From: Hymenoscyphus infarciens
Lineage: Eukaryota > Ascomycota > Leotiomycetes > Helotiales > Helotiaceae
Direction: 5' to 3'
Assembly (NCBI GenBank): GCA_001414345.1
Contig: LLCB01000006.1
Span: forward strand, 248,001-312,000
Length of the DNA: 64,000 nucleotides
The notes beneath the pieces are model-generated. The model was not told where the DNA came from. It worked only from the letters and a program-made list of their open reading frames with translations, and searched no databases. A program made the position numbers and the translations under genes. Positions 1 through 11,951 of this stretch are shown here, piece by piece (position 1 is the stretch's first letter; the number at the start of each line of letters is the position of its first letter).

Positions 1-195
1 AAATGGCCCACCCACTACATTCCCACCAAAATCCTTCCGTTTTTTATCTATTGTTTTCACTCTGATGCGAATTTCCGTTGTCTTGGAGGTCGAGATTCAG
101 ATAAGAATCACACTCATTCTTTCTCTTTTCACCCTACTTCGTGGTCTTCTTTACCTTGACAGAAGGGCTACTCGGAGCGGAACTAGTATCCACAC

Positions 196-957
196 CAGTG
201 TGGTCGATAGTATTTAGAATATTGTACCACCACGATATATTGTTGGAAACCCACTTTAATACGTACTATTTATACTAGTTAAATGCTACGATATCTAATA
301 ATATTATCCTTTATATTGTTGGTATTTTAATCGATATTATGATAATATTGTGGTGTTGCTAAGCTATAATATTTAAGCTTTTTACCCTGGATTTTACCCT
401 ACTTCTTTTTAGCCTTTTATTTTAGCTTTATATAACATAACGTATAATATAAAAAATATATAGCTGAATAGCTAGAATTATAGATCTATTTAAATAGAGT
501 ATTTTAAAAAAAGAATTATATAAATAGCTCTTAAATTAACCTAAATATTATAAGGTTAAAAAGGTAGCCTATACGAGATGAAAAAATCTCTTAACACTAA
601 GTACTAATTCGACGACAACAACGTTAGATTACTAGCTAGAATATAATAAACTAGTATATTAAATTCTACTAAGTTTTACCCTTTAATTATAGGCAAATAT
701 TAACTAAATCGATGAATAAAAATTATTTTAGTCTAATAAGTAAGTAATAAAAGAGTATATAGAAAAAGTATAAATAGCCTCATTTTGAGAAAAAGTGGGT
801 TTTAGCGCTTACAAGTTATTAAAAGATATACCGTATAATATTACGATATTACGATCGTATTATAGCGTATTTGGATACGTACTACTAGGATATCATAATA
901 ATATATTAATCTAAAATACTGCAGTATTTTATCACGATAATACTATCGACCACACTG
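196..957. mobile_element. hAT-type non-autonomous element, RIP-degraded
   Basis: The ends are a perfect 19-bp terminal inverted repeat, CAGTGTGGTCGATAGTATT at 196-214 and its reverse complement at 939-957. An exact 8-bp direct repeat, ATCCACAC, lies outside both ends (188-195 and 958-965). An 8-bp target duplication and ends starting CAGTG are typical of hAT transposons. The 762-bp interior is very AT-rich, has no usable reading frame and contains further degenerate inverted repeats. It is therefore a MITE or internally deleted copy that was later mutated, probably by RIP. No transposase remnant could be recognised. Confidence 0.85.
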
Positions 958-1611
958 ATCCACACTTCCGCATTTCTCCTCCTCAAGCTTTTCATAGCAG
1001 CAATGCTGTCAAAGTTGAATCAGAGTTTGAGCTTTATGTAATATGTATTATTTCCTTTCAAGTAGGGCTTTAATAAGGTGGTTGTTATGTAATTAATTAT
1101 TTTAGTAGCAAAGCCAAGGTAGCATGCTGTTGGTAACAACTAAACAAATCGCAATGAACCCATAATCCATTTTTCACTGTAACTCTTACAGCTGGAAACT
1201 TCAAACTTGATATATGAAAAGAACCATCATAAGCTTAACTATTAAGATAGATTGACGTTTTAGTTCTATGTTTTTATCACCAAAAAAATAGGTTAGCTAC
1301 ACATCTATCACCAACTTGCTAGAAAAGGTGTTACTTGATATAATTCTCGGCGAGGACTAGTAACTAAACCTTTTGCTCTCCCTCTAGCTTGTTCATCTCA
1401 CCAACGTCCGGTTTCAATAAATATTCCTTCAATAATTAACTTATGTTACTTCACTTATCAATTACAACATAAACTATAAGAGCTGGCTACCGCAATCGTT
1501 ATCAAGTTCTTTTTAGAACTAAACTTTTCAAGATAGCTATATAGTATAATAAAGGATAAACCAGAAACAATTACAACCCTATCAACGAGTCGACTATTCG
1601 TTTCTTATATA
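958..1611. other. AT-rich gene-free stretch
   Basis: No coding sequence is recognisable. This is AT-rich DNA between two mobile elements. Confidence 0.6.
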
Positions 1612-2013
1612 GTAAGTTACGAGTTAAGCTTTTCTTTTAATAATATTTTATAAACTCTATGTTTAATAAGAGCTCTAATCTCTCTTTCTTACTCTATAAA
1701 CTTTTTAAGAAGAAAACAGATACTTAGATATATGTCTAAATTTTTAGGTCTTAGTAGAACTTTATAAGAGGATAAAAAATTTCTTATAAAAGAGGGTTTT
1801 CTAAGCATAAGTTTATTCTTATTATACTTACTTAGATATAGTAATAAATAGAGAGAATATATAAGAAGATATAGCAGTTCTTTCTAGCTAGGTATTATAA
1901 CTTAAAGAGTACTTTAGTTTTCTATTTTCTAAAATAAATAAGGAAAAAACCTAGGAAGAAAAAAGCACGGTTTGTAAAATATTATTGAAAGGAAAGCTTA
2001 ACTCGTAACTCAC
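1612..2013. mobile_element. TA-flanked (Tc1/mariner-type) MITE or relic
   Basis: Long inverted repeats of about 43 bp border a 402-bp AT-rich core without an ORF. The left end begins GTAAGTTACGAGTTAAGC; the reverse complement of the right end begins GTGAGTTACGAGTTAAGC. TA dinucleotides flank both ends (1610-1611, 2014-2015), as left by Tc1/mariner/Fot insertion. Mismatches between the two arms are nearly all C/T or G/A differences, which fits RIP. Superfamily assignment rests on the TA duplication only. Confidence 0.7.
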
Positions 2014-3757
2014 TATATGATCTATACCGATCGACAGAGAGGTAAACGAAAACTTAAGAAAGAAAGCATATATTTAAGTTGAACTCTAACTTAATAACAA
2101 CATCTAATTACTCCTCGCAACAGATATCTAAGCACCGTGACATCTAACTTAACCTTCTTCGTAGGATTTAATTTTCTTGTCATTGAAAAGTTAACCACTG
2201 TCGAAAACTTAAACACTTTCAAAAGTTCAATGGTTACGGAAAACTACAAATTCATACCATTGACCAAGGAGAGATAGTATAACCAAGTTATTATTAGCTC
2301 TACATGACCGTAAACTCTCTTTGCTATCAGCTTTCGAGATTGACCTTGGACAAATGTACGGCTTGGGTGGGATTGTGTTTCTTGTGGTGTTTGAAGGTTT
2401 GGTTTTGCCAGGCGAACTAGTCGCGTCATGAAAAGCCGGAAGATAAGGTTGTGACTTTTCTATAAAAAAAAAAAACGTTTCCTGTCACCAAGTATATGAT
2501 AAGTAAGGATAGTTATTGACTTTTAGGAAGATAAGATTCTATAGTCTCCCTCCCCCCTAGATTAAGTTACCAAAGGACCTAACAAGGTCAAAAAAGCTCT
2601 AAAAGTTGAGAAGAAAAAAATCTCCTGAAAAGTCTATACTAGGATTATATGCTTTTTCTGTTCACGGTTTGCAGGCAAAAATCCACCAAAGCGCAAACCT
2701 AGAGTTGGATGGCCTACCTAGCTCTCATTGTTCCAACTTTGCCCAGGATGGTTTCGAACGACGACGTTCAAGTGTTCTGAAGGATTTGAATAATATCCCG
2801 CGTTTATTATCCTCGAGGAAGCTCAAAACTTTCCGAACCCGGCCATCTGAAGAGTCAAATTATTGATTCCACATTCCACAAGGAGCAATCGTTCAGTACG
2901 GATTCCGGAACCGACATGTGCCTCGCAACACCGCGTCCACAAACCAATAAATCGCTTCGCGCTCCACCAACATCCACTCTTGACACCATCCCTCTGTCAC
3001 TGTGCCCCCTCCCACAATAAAAAAAAAACAACTTCCACCCAACGTCCCAACCATCTAAAAAGCAATCCCTTCAACCACATCCTGTTCATCCCAAGCAGTG
3101 GAGATTTTTCCGAATGTTTCCCCACGTACATGCCAAGGCCAACATTAAATCCTTCCCTCGTCGATCCCCGCGATCCAGGTCCTCTGCTCCTTTAAATTTA
3201 GGCTGTTTCAAGAATGCCTTTTCTCCGACCCGATATTGCTTACCAGAGAAGGCCCGTAGAAAAAACCAACCCACGCAAGAAAAGCCGAGGAACCCGGATT
3301 TCGGCGTCTGCGCGCGGCAAAGTGCATATGTAATGATCAGCGTGGGAAATTAAATTGTTGGCCGAGTCACACAATGGTACAACACCAGAAAATGCTGCCT
3401 GATGGAAAACATGTGCCCAGGGGAGGAAATTTGGAGGAAAAATCAAAATTGCAAAATGAAACCAAAAAGTTTGTTTGAGGGCTCGACTCAGTTTGTATAT
3501 TATATACAAAAGTTCTTGACTAGACATTGGGCCCCAAAGAAAGGATATTTTGCGTCTCCAACATTACCAATACAGGCAGCCAAGCCTCTCATCACACCAA
3601 TTAAATACAAGAATCTAGAACCAACGCTCCCCCTTCGCTTTTTATACATGTACCGTAAATCGAACCACCCATGCGTTTGTAATTTTCGTAAAAGCCATAG
3701 CCCTAATCATGACAAAACCGGTTGAGGATTCAGGCGTCAAAATGCGAAAGCAATGAC
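2014..3757. other. intergenic, AT-rich on the left
   Basis: AT-rich to about 2600, then ordinary composition. Several short frames (for example 2606-2866 and 2863-3195, both plus strand) resemble no family I know and overlap one another; none is supported as a gene. There is an A-run near 2464-2475. Confidence 0.5.
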
Positions 3758-4398
3758 TTAAACGAAGAGAACAGCGACGAGACCGGCAAAGGCGGCGAAA
3801 GCACCAGATGCTTGCATACCGGAAGCAGATCCAGTGAAGGCAGTTGGGGTAGAGGTGGCTGATGGCGAGGTGACGTTCTTTGGGATGGTGATGCTACCGG
3901 TGCTTGATGGTGCTGGAGCACCTGGGGCACCAGCGGTCTTAGGGGTTGGTTGCACAGTGACGGTGCTGTAGATGACAGTTGGGACACATGACGAGATGGT
4001 CAAGACGGAGACAACTGGGGCACTGGCAACTGGGGCACTGGCAACTGGTGCGCTGGTAGCGATGGAAACAACTGGCACTGGGGTGGAAGCAACACCAGAG
4101 TTCTGGGCAACGGAGCTGGAGACGTTGGCGTAGACGGATGGGACAACAACAGGAGCTGAGGTTGGGATCACTGGGACTAGGTGAGGTGTTAGTAGAGATT
4201 CGAGATTCCAAGTCGATCGAAGTGTAACTTACAAGAAGTGGTGCTAACAACAGTTGAGCGAGCTGGGCAGTTGGTAACTGATGCTGCGCATGAGGTGATG
4301 GTGACCTCCTGGGTAGAGTAGACGGTAGAACCGACAACACCTGGGGTGGCCATAACGGCGGAGGCCATGAAGGCAGCGACGGCGATGGTGAATTGCAT
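3758..4398 (-). CDS. Secreted, probably GPI-anchored Ser/Thr/Ala/Pro-rich surface protein
   Basis: Two exons on the minus strand, 4398-4233 and 4176-3758. The 56-bp intron (4177-4232) has a GTAAGT donor, a TACTAAC branch site and a CTAG acceptor. The product is 194 aa. An N-terminal signal peptide (about residues 1-18: MQFTIAVAAFMASAVMA) is followed by a Cys-containing Ser/Thr segment, a low-complexity Pro/Ala/Val/Ser/Thr region with short tandem copies of VASAP, and a C-terminal hydrophobic stretch ending VAVLFV after a small-residue site. This is the usual plan of fungal GPI-anchored cell-wall glycoproteins. The low-complexity sequence suggests heavy O-glycosylation. No catalytic domain or CFEM cysteine pattern is visible, so the function is unknown; a structural wall or adhesion role is inference. 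Confidence 0.8.
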
Positions 4399-6440
4399 CT
4401 TGAAGATTGAGTGGGTAAGGTTGATTGGGGAGGGAGGAATCGTAAAGTGCTGAAGAGCGATTGTGATTAGAGCTGGTTCTTTAAAAGAATGTAAGGAGAC
4501 CGAAGTCAAGAGTTATCAAAAGGATGATGAGAGTTGAAGATTGGCTGTTTGGCTGAAGAAAGAAGACTGAGGTTTGGGGTTGAGGGTCGCATATAACTAC
4601 CTGGGGAGATTAAACAAACCACCCAAGGAAGAACCCTATGGTTGCTGCTCCACTTCCTTAATTAGCCACTCACACCAACGGCTCCATCGTGGCAGAACCT
4701 CATTTCCATCGTTGTCCCCGTCGACATGGGGCTTTGCAGCGGCAAATCGACAATCTGCAGCCATCCCCGTCGCTTCCCTGCGAAAAGGGGGAATGGAAGG
4801 CCCACCCGAAAGGACGATTGGTGGAGGGGTCGAGGTAACATTTTGTGATGCCAACAAGTCACAATTCGCGCGGCTTGCCACCATGAATAGGAGGCGCTGA
4901 TTTGGCGTGGGTTTGACCACTGACAACGCGTGCAGAGCATGTGCTTGTTACTCGATGTCTCATTGCGCTTGTCACCGCCAGAAGCAAGCAAAACAACCTT
5001 CTTCAGAAGCACGAGACTCAAGACTCAAGAGGCACCTTGGTGGGAGGTCAAACTTTCGTCCAATCTGGCTGGGAGAAGCTTACCCCTGGAAATTGGCTCC
5101 TGATGCTTGGCCTCGCTAATGCAGGAACACGGCGCTCGCCAACTATTGACCGCCCATCAGACCCCGCTCTTATCAGGAACGGTGTGGCTCGCTGAGCAAC
5201 ATTTGATTCCAGGTTGTTTCCCCTGAATGGAAGAGAGAGTGGAAGATGCGGAGAAAGCCTAGAAAAGACGAGTTACTAAGTATCAGATTTGCAGCCGCGC
5301 TTCTCAAAATAATTCAACAACTCTCATCACCTCCAAATTCAAACCTTCTACGAAGTAAATATCAAAATGCCGACCACCTTCCATGAACAAGTCGTTCTCG
5401 TTCCCATGTTCTAACTTCTAACCCCGAAATAAAGCCTGAAGCGAGGTCGGACCTTCAAAATAACTTCAGGTGGAGAGCCTCGGTGGGATAGTCGTCGAGT
5501 CGTCGACTCGTCGCCCTTCTTCACCCCACTCTTATCATGAACGCATGCGGCCGTTTTCCCCAGCCCTCCCTCTGTCGGATCTGCCACGGGCTGTCCGATT
5601 ATGACAATCTCGATTATAATTGGTAACAATTGTAGGAGATCTTCCTCTAAAGTGGACCCAAAATGATGCATTGTTTCACTGCAATTCGAGCATTCAGAAC
5701 GCTGGCTCCACGAAAGGGGTTGGTGCTTTTCAGTCTTGACTCTTGACTCTTGACATCTTGAACTTCGTAAAATCGGAACGATCAATCGATATTGAACCAT
5801 TCATTCATACTGCATTGTTGGTGCAGCGTTGCGCTCTTCGAATCAATAATGCAACCTTGGCGATGTTTATCCAGCCTCTCTTCTTCCACTCAAGTTTTGT
5901 TCCTCAGATTTGTGGAAATTCACCTTCTGGATCAGCCAGCTGTCCCTTCGTGCTGTTGGGTATTGATGGCGACATCTCACAATCCCTCCGAGTTGGAAGA
6001 GGCACGTGCCTATTGTGGCTGTCGTGTCTGAGTCGTCTCCGTCATCATGAAAGCTTGTTAGTTACTGGTGAGTCTTATATTAACTACGAAGGATGAGTAA
6101 AGGATGGTGGAGGAAGCGTAAACCACGTCTTCACGGTTAGGTATCGTGATTAATCGTGATTCTGAAACTTAATATCATCCCTCAGTCAAGAACTCGGGGC
6201 GAGGTTGTCTATTTCGGTTCAACGTCCTGCCACGTGGTCATTACCCAAAACATAGGTAAACTTTACGAATTTATTTACGTACCAAACAGCAACTTTCTTC
6301 AAACAAATTAGTTCTTGAAAACACCTTCCTTCCGAGATCAAGCAATCGAATAATGCTTGATCCGCCTCGGGAATCCCGTTGGAAATGTGAACCTGACGAG
6401 AATAAACTACTTCATTTGTTTCTAATTATCATTCCCCGCT
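4399..6440. other. intergenic, no supported gene
   Basis: This is the upstream region of the surface-protein gene plus about 1.7 kb with only short overlapping frames on both strands (for example 4574-4900 plus and 5411-5800 minus). None shows a domain, signal peptide or consistent exon structure. Confidence 0.5.
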
Positions 6441-8434
6441 CTACTTTCTTCGTTTCTTCTTCTTCTGTGAAGACAAGCCTAAATCGGGACGTTTCACAAA
6501 AGCATTGTGTTGGTGCTTGCTTGCTGCATTTGCCTTTGCCTTGTTCTTCTGCGATTTGGTGTCTTCCACAATTTGTTTTGATGGTGGGATTTCAACCTCG
6601 TCTTCGAAGCCTCCCCATTCCTCCTCTTGGTCTTCCACTAGTTCCTCCGGCTGCTCTTCTTTCCGAGACTTGTCAAAATTTCCCTTGGGAAGTTTTTGCT
6701 CAGTGGCTTGGACGATTTCCTCTCCAGTTTCCTCTGGCAAAACCTTGACAGGAAATCCCAAAACATCTCTCACCATATGACCACGCTCATCACGAAGAAA
6801 TCGAGCCTGGATATCAATCGGAACATTGGAATCTCTCACAAAGCCCGCGAGGAAGAATCCCATCGTGCCATGCTCATCCCCTTTGTTAGCTCTAATACAG
6901 GCTTGTGCCAGTCCGGCATTCCCACTAGCAGCTGCCAAATCTCCTCGAACCGGCCATTCTTTCAGACCCCTAATTTGTTCCGCACGCGTCAATAGCCGCC
7001 ATCCCCTTTCTTGAGCAATACTGGAGCTCAACGCTTTGGTTACGACTTGCTCGTTCTCCTCCGCGTGGATAGAGCATGTTGAATAGGTAATCTTTCGCGC
7101 CGAAGGGAACTTAAACGCATGTAGGAGAAGCTCTAGTTGGAATTTTGATAATGCTGTTAGACGGGCTTGAAGCTCATCAACAGTGTCAACAGCAGTAACC
7201 ATGCCATCGTCATCAACCATGACATCTAGTTTCTCGTCAAAATCCTCGCGCTTTCGTTTCCGGGTTTCTTTGGTAGGGTCTGGAAGTCTGGTTCTTTTGT
7301 TGTTGCTATTGCTTCCAGTTTTCGAGGAGAGTTCAACCTTTTTGAGGATTGGTAGGTGCATCTCGGGCATGTCATCTCGACCAATGATGCCACTTCCAGA
7401 ACAACTCGGATCAAGCAATAAAGCCCCGACTTTCTTATACATGGGAGCATCAGGGTCCGCCTTCAGGAAATCCTGTCCGGGATGGAGTTTGGTAAACGTA
7501 TCCGACCCAGCGATGCCAACCATCATCTCGAGGGTTTCAGCTCGACCTTTGTTCTTCTCGAAAGCGTGAAGAGTTTGGGAACACTCATCTGGCTCTGAGA
7601 GGTGCGATGAAAGAATTGCAGCGATATGAGTCGTTTTATTTCCGGGCGCTGAGCAGGTATCTATGATATCGCCGTCTTCTGGCAATGGATCCAGAAGGTA
7701 GGCCGGAAAGCATGATGCCTTATCTTGGAAGATGATGCTTCCTGTTTTATAAGCCTCGCTTTTTGAAAGATCCACGCTAGCTGAAATGGCAACCAAGTTG
7801 GGAATATTGCTGTCGATAAAAATACGTCTTGATCCTCGCTGACGAACAGACTGGACACTTGTAGCTCTCTCCAGACCAGCAAACGTCGACTCGAGTTGAT
7901 CCTCGATTGAAGTTTTCAAGGTATTGACACGAACCCAGCGTGGATATGGCGCTTCGGAATTATCAGTGCTGTTTTCAAGTCCGGCTTCGATGTGTGCTTT
8001 CAGGGCCTCCACAGAGCTCAATTTCCTCCGGATCCTGGCTTTGGTGAATTCAGCGGTCAGTCTGGCCTTGTGTCGCTCAATCGAAGTTCGGAGTCCATGG
8101 GTTGCCGGGAGCGCAATGCCTCGTTTGGCCAGAAGAAGATCGTGAACAAGAAGTATTGATAGGACGGATGTGATCTGATAGAAGACATTAGTAACGTGAC
8201 TGGACGTGGAAGGAAAGGCGGGGGAGAGCTGACTTTTCGCTCAAGCTTCAAGATATCTGCAGCCTCAACAACCTCCTTCAGAATACTACTCCATTTGCAA
8301 GACTCGATTGCCAAAGCATATATCTGGGCCGGTTGAGACTTCAAATCCTTTTTACCGAATATCCTGGACTTCAAGCTGCCACCAGATGCCGCGGAGGAGG
8401 TGAGAAATTCCGATGTTTCGTGGTAGAGTGACAT
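6441..8434 (-). CDS. RCM1: 25S rRNA cytosine-C5 methyltransferase, Rcm1/NSUN5 family
   Basis: Two exons, 8434-8234 and 8174-6441. The 59-bp intron has a GTCAGC donor and a TACTAAT branch site. The product is 644 aa. It is a NOL1/NOP2/Sun-domain SAM-dependent RNA methyltransferase; family members methylate a conserved cytosine in large-subunit rRNA in the nucleolus. Visible motifs are the SAM-binding motif DTCSAPGNKTTH (about residue 239), motif IV DPSCSGSG (Cys about 325) and motif VI TYSTCSIHAEENE (Cys about 434), which supply the two cysteines of this fold. The YPRWVRVN segment before the Rossmann core is also typical. It is longer than yeast Rcm1 because of a charged insert (about residues 350-385) and a long acidic then Lys-rich tail ending KKKKRRK, probably a nucleolar signal. 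It appears intact. Confidence 0.93.
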
Positions 8435-8840
8435 TGTCGACTCGGGTCAATCGACCAACGTGTACTCCCAATTCGGGCTATCGTCTCCCAGTTGAACCTT
8501 TCTAGCATAGTCCTCGTACAAGTGTATGTTGAAATTTTGCGCCCGAAGGTCATAAAATGGTTGAAGAAAAGTTCGCGAAAAGCAAGATGTTTGCACGTTG
8601 TCACGTGATATACGGTGGCCCATTTTTCGGACTGCCTTGTCAAAAGAGGCAGTAAATATTGTTCCAACTCTTTGCCAAATTACTTTAGGAAATTACTTGA
8701 TTTTTCTAGTCCGGGATTATTTCAAGTTCCTTTTTTTAATTACTTGGAGTTACTCTAGCAAGTTGAGACGACGCGCCTGGTACGAATCTGAAGTATTTAC
8801 TGCCGCATTTACGGTCAATTGCGAGGGAAACCATTTCGAA

Positions 8841-9288
8841 ATGGCAAGCGCCCCTAGTCCTTTTCTAAGGGTGGGTTTATATACTGATCCTGATCAATAT
8901 CCCTTGGTTCCAGGAAGTGATGTGATCAGAGCTGATGTTCAAGAAGATGATTTGGAATGGAGTTTTCAGAAGTTCGACGAAGGGAAAGGGCTGGATGATG
9001 CGATGTCGGCAAATTTTGGTTGGTGCTGGTCTTATATCTCCTGTGGCCGGGTTTTGTACGTTAAAAATACCTACAAAGATCCGGAGATAGAAGATTCTGA
9101 TGGTAGTGTGGCGTTTCGCCGAGTTGGTTATGTGTTTTGGGATTATCCCCGTTGGGATGGCCTTCATCGGTTGGAGTAGGTGCACAATATCATTCCGGTT
9201 GAGATCCTAAACTAACCTTCCCAATAGTTTAAAGGACATTGCGCAGAAAGTTGCGGCGGAGTTTCCAAGACTGCCTTTTGAAGATTGA
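8841..9288 (+). CDS. Small hypothetical protein (131 aa)
   Basis: Two exons, 8841-9175 and 9228-9288. The 52-bp intron has a GTAGGT donor and CCAATAG acceptor, with CTAAC upstream. The protein starts MASAPSPFLRVGLYTDP, is rich in aromatic and acidic residues (several Trp and Tyr), has no signal peptide or membrane segment, and ends RLPFED. No family is recognised. The frame is open further upstream to 8598, but that extension is AT-rich and less protein-like, so the ATG at 8841 was chosen. It lies about 400 bp from the divergent methyltransferase start. The clean intron and protein-like composition support a real gene; its function is unknown. Confidence 0.6.
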
Positions 9289-9745
9289 ACAATTTGTACT
9301 CCGAGCGTGGAGGAAAGGATCAGGGGATTGGCGGGGACTTTGATGGATGTTGTTATTAGGTAGAATAAACGGTGAGAGGCACATTCATCTTAATTCCCTT
9401 TCCAAAAAAGTTTGAATTAATCTATACGATAGGGACGAGATGGATTTTACAAACTCAAGGGCCCACTAACGATCAATTTAAGTAGCTTTACCATAAACCT
9501 GAGAACATGGATCACATTCGCACCACATAACGTGAAATAGAGAAATTTCCCTCTATTATCAGCGCATTTGAGTGGCCTCTTTGGTTCTTTTGGTGTAATA
9601 TCTTGCATGGTCTTATAAATTATAAGACAGTTTGCGCGCTGTAATGTGTCAGTTTCCAGGTGACCTTCTTTTACCTGGTAGTCACGCATGTTGGTAGATC
9701 ATTTATAGAGAAGCAAGTTACAATGCGCCTTTTGACATTGGCTAA

Positions 9746-11650
9746 TTATACCTTGCAGCTATTCAACTTGTCAAGAACCACAATTTCCAGATCGAGACAA
9801 CGGTCATCATCCTCCACCTCATCTACATCAATGTCGTCGTCCAAAGTTTTGTTTTCGTCACCAGCTGTCAGACACACACTTACGGCCTCTGCATATTTCC
9901 GACCCGCCGCAAACTCCAGTGTTGCTCTAATGCTACCAACGCCTGTTTCTTTGAGTAGCCTGCTCTTGGATCTATTGACCTCTACCATTTCCTGTTTACT
10001 TGAATAGTCGAGTCTCTCTGTCGGGGGTCTGCTTGGAGAGCTCCCATTGTCGATATTTTCTCTTCGCAAGAAATGTAACAAAACCGTTGTCAGGTTCTGC
10101 CAGAGCCCAATCTCAACAAGTACACAGCCTAGTGCGTAGAGGTCGAAAGCCTTACGGAACGAAGCTCTGTCGGCTTTCAAAAGATCGCGGTGGCGATACA
10201 AATCTGCTTCTTGTTGCAGCTCAGCGAATTCAGTCAATTCCGAAGGGCTGTCGGTTCTTGCATATTCATAACCTTCGAGGAACGATTGAGTGAGATTGAC
10301 AATTGAATTTCGCGGGAAGAAGAGAATATTATCGGAGCGAATTCCTTTGTGAAGCCAGCCAGATGTATGCAGTTGCAGTACAGTCTCGGTCAAAACGATT
10401 GCCAGCATCAGGCGTTCGTTCAGAGTGGGTAGTATTTCAAACCCCAATACTTCAAGAAGGGACATGAACCCAGCTACCTCTGGCTGCTCGAGTGGCAGTT
10501 GAAATACGTATCCGTAAGCACCGCTGCTTGAATCCTTCAAGTACCCAAGGCATTTCAAAGAATGAAAAGTATCACAATCGATTGCTTGAAGTAAGGCAGC
10601 TAGGGTTTTGATTCGATGCTTCAGCTTCGTCTCAAGTCCCCGCTCCACCCTCTTCCACTCGATTAAAACAGTCTTGCCATCATAAACCGCAATCTCTCGC
10701 ACATGAGGGTATATCGGCAGCTCCCTTTTCAATAATTTATAGGAAAGCGGACCTCTAGCTGAAGAGCCCATTCCCATGTTGCTCCTTCTCGTGCTTGGGG
10801 AAGGGCGTCGAGAGGTGGATTGAGTCGATCCCGAATCACTGCCGGGAACCAGTGTTGTTGTGGAGGATGAATTGGAAGAAGCTGTACTTGGGGCAGGCAA
10901 AGTTTCTTCGCCGAATCCAAGCATGAGTCGTTTTTGCTTGATGCTAGCTGCTGTCTTGATTGCACTGTCTTCAAATTTTGATCGAATGCTGTAGCGAGGG
11001 CTCAGAAGCTGTTCGATAATTACAAGCTCGGATGAATCTGTAGCTTGAGAGACAACATGTCTCAATATAGCCTCCATTCCGCTTCGCATAAATTGCCGGT
11101 CTTCGCTTTCCAAAAGCTCGTGGAGGTTGTCAACCAAAGTACGGATATCGTTGAGCAAGAGTGCTATTCCTTCCTTGTCAATGGCGGCCCATCTCAGTCG
11201 CTTCCATAATCGAGTATCCTTTTGCAGCCTACGAGCAGTATCGCCAATGACCTCAGACTTTACGCCTGCTAAGATCCGCCACCATCCCTTCTTTGGAGTT
11301 TCGAGATTATCCGGGGCTAGGACTTCGTTTGTGGCAACGAGATCTAAACCGTATTTGTCCTTGAATTTGGCGGTGCTGGTCATAAGCGTTTCCAGGCTTT
11401 TTAGAAGGCCATTGATTACCTCCCAATTCAAGTTTTGATTTGGTGAGGTACCATTCAACCCAACCCTTTCTGCCCAGCGAAAGAGACGATATTGTTCAAA
11501 TTCAATCTCGCATCTGATCATGTCGGCATCGGTACCAAAGTTATGTGCTGTAGACAGCAAGACGAACCCTTTCACACAACCTTGCAGTAGCATTGCCCCA
11601 AGCGAAACGAACCCTACACCGGCCGCAGCCACATCGAGGCCGCTTGCCAT
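9746..11650 (-). CDS. HeLo-domain protein with C-terminal pseudokinase
   Basis: A single 634-aa exon. Residues 1 to about 200 form a HeLo domain, as in the HET-S/s cell-death protein. The opening hydrophobic helix is LDVAAAGVGFVSLGAMLLQG, and a NFGTDADMIRCEIEFEQYRL segment followed by FRWAERVGL matches the family's FG..(R)C..(L)...RL.RWGE pattern. After a Ser-rich linker (about 255-300), residues 310-590 resemble a protein kinase, including VLIEWK (a Lys in the VAIK position), WLHKGIRSDNILFF and FDLYALGCVLVEIGLW. The HRD aspartate is missing (HKGIRSDN) and no DFG is seen, so it is probably catalytically dead. The C-terminal tail is acidic. Known family role: HeLo helices insert in membranes and kill the cell on activation. 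It is divergent from the Ank-kinase gene, with 301 bp between starts. The fusion resembles animal and plant MLKL in layout. Confidence 0.85.
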   Translation of the reverse strand: MASGLDVAAAGVGFVSLGAMLLQGCVKGFVLLSTAHNFGTDADMIRCEIEFEQYRLFRWAERVGLNGTSPNQNLNWEVINGLLKSLETLMTSTAKFKDKYGLDLVATNEVLAPDNLETPKKGWWRILAGVKSEVIGDTARRLQKDTRLWKRLRWAAIDKEGIALLLNDIRTLVDNLHELLESEDRQFMRSGMEAILRHVVSQATDSSELVIIEQLLSPRYSIRSKFEDSAIKTAASIKQKRLMLGFGEETLPAPSTASSNSSSTTTLVPGSDSGSTQSTSRRPSPSTRRSNMGMGSSARGPLSYKLLKRELPIYPHVREIAVYDGKTVLIEWKRVERGLETKLKHRIKTLAALLQAIDCDTFHSLKCLGYLKDSSSGAYGYVFQLPLEQPEVAGFMSLLEVLGFEILPTLNERLMLAIVLTETVLQLHTSGWLHKGIRSDNILFFPRNSIVNLTQSFLEGYEYARTDSPSELTEFAELQQEADLYRHRDLLKADRASFRKAFDLYALGCVLVEIGLWQNLTTVLLHFLRRENIDNGSSPSRPPTERLDYSSKQEMVEVNRSKSRLLKETGVGSIRATLEFAAGRKYAEAVSVCLTAGDENKTLDDDIDVDEVEDDDRCLDLEIVVLDKLNSCKV

Positions 11651-11951
11651 CCTTACTCACTCCAAAGATATTTGAGATCAACAGCAGGAAACTGCGCCCG
11701 ATAAGGTTGATCGGTGAGAACAGAAGGTGCGGGGAAAGATTCACATTCTCGCTTGTGTATCATTTGCGTCCAATTGAAAGGTAGCATTGTACAATACTTG
11801 TATGCATGCAACGCTCGATTTGGAATCGCCTCATCGCCGGCCATTTGAATCAGCCGCACTTGGTCTCACCCTTCACAGCCTCGTTCTGAACATGATTTCA
11901 TCCCGGTGTCAGTAAATTTCACTCTCCTTAAAATTCCATTCTCCATCCGCC
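11651..11951. promoter_or_regulatory. Bidirectional promoter region between HeLo-pseudokinase and Ank-kinase
   Basis: These 301 bp separate two divergent start codons (11650 minus and 11952 plus). No specific element is identified. Shared regulation is inferred from geometry only. Confidence 0.45.

Noticed and set aside
9746..11650. HET-s-type prion-forming segment at the C-terminus of the HeLo protein
   Set aside because: The C-terminus is a pseudokinase followed by an acidic tail; no paired amyloid repeats were visible.
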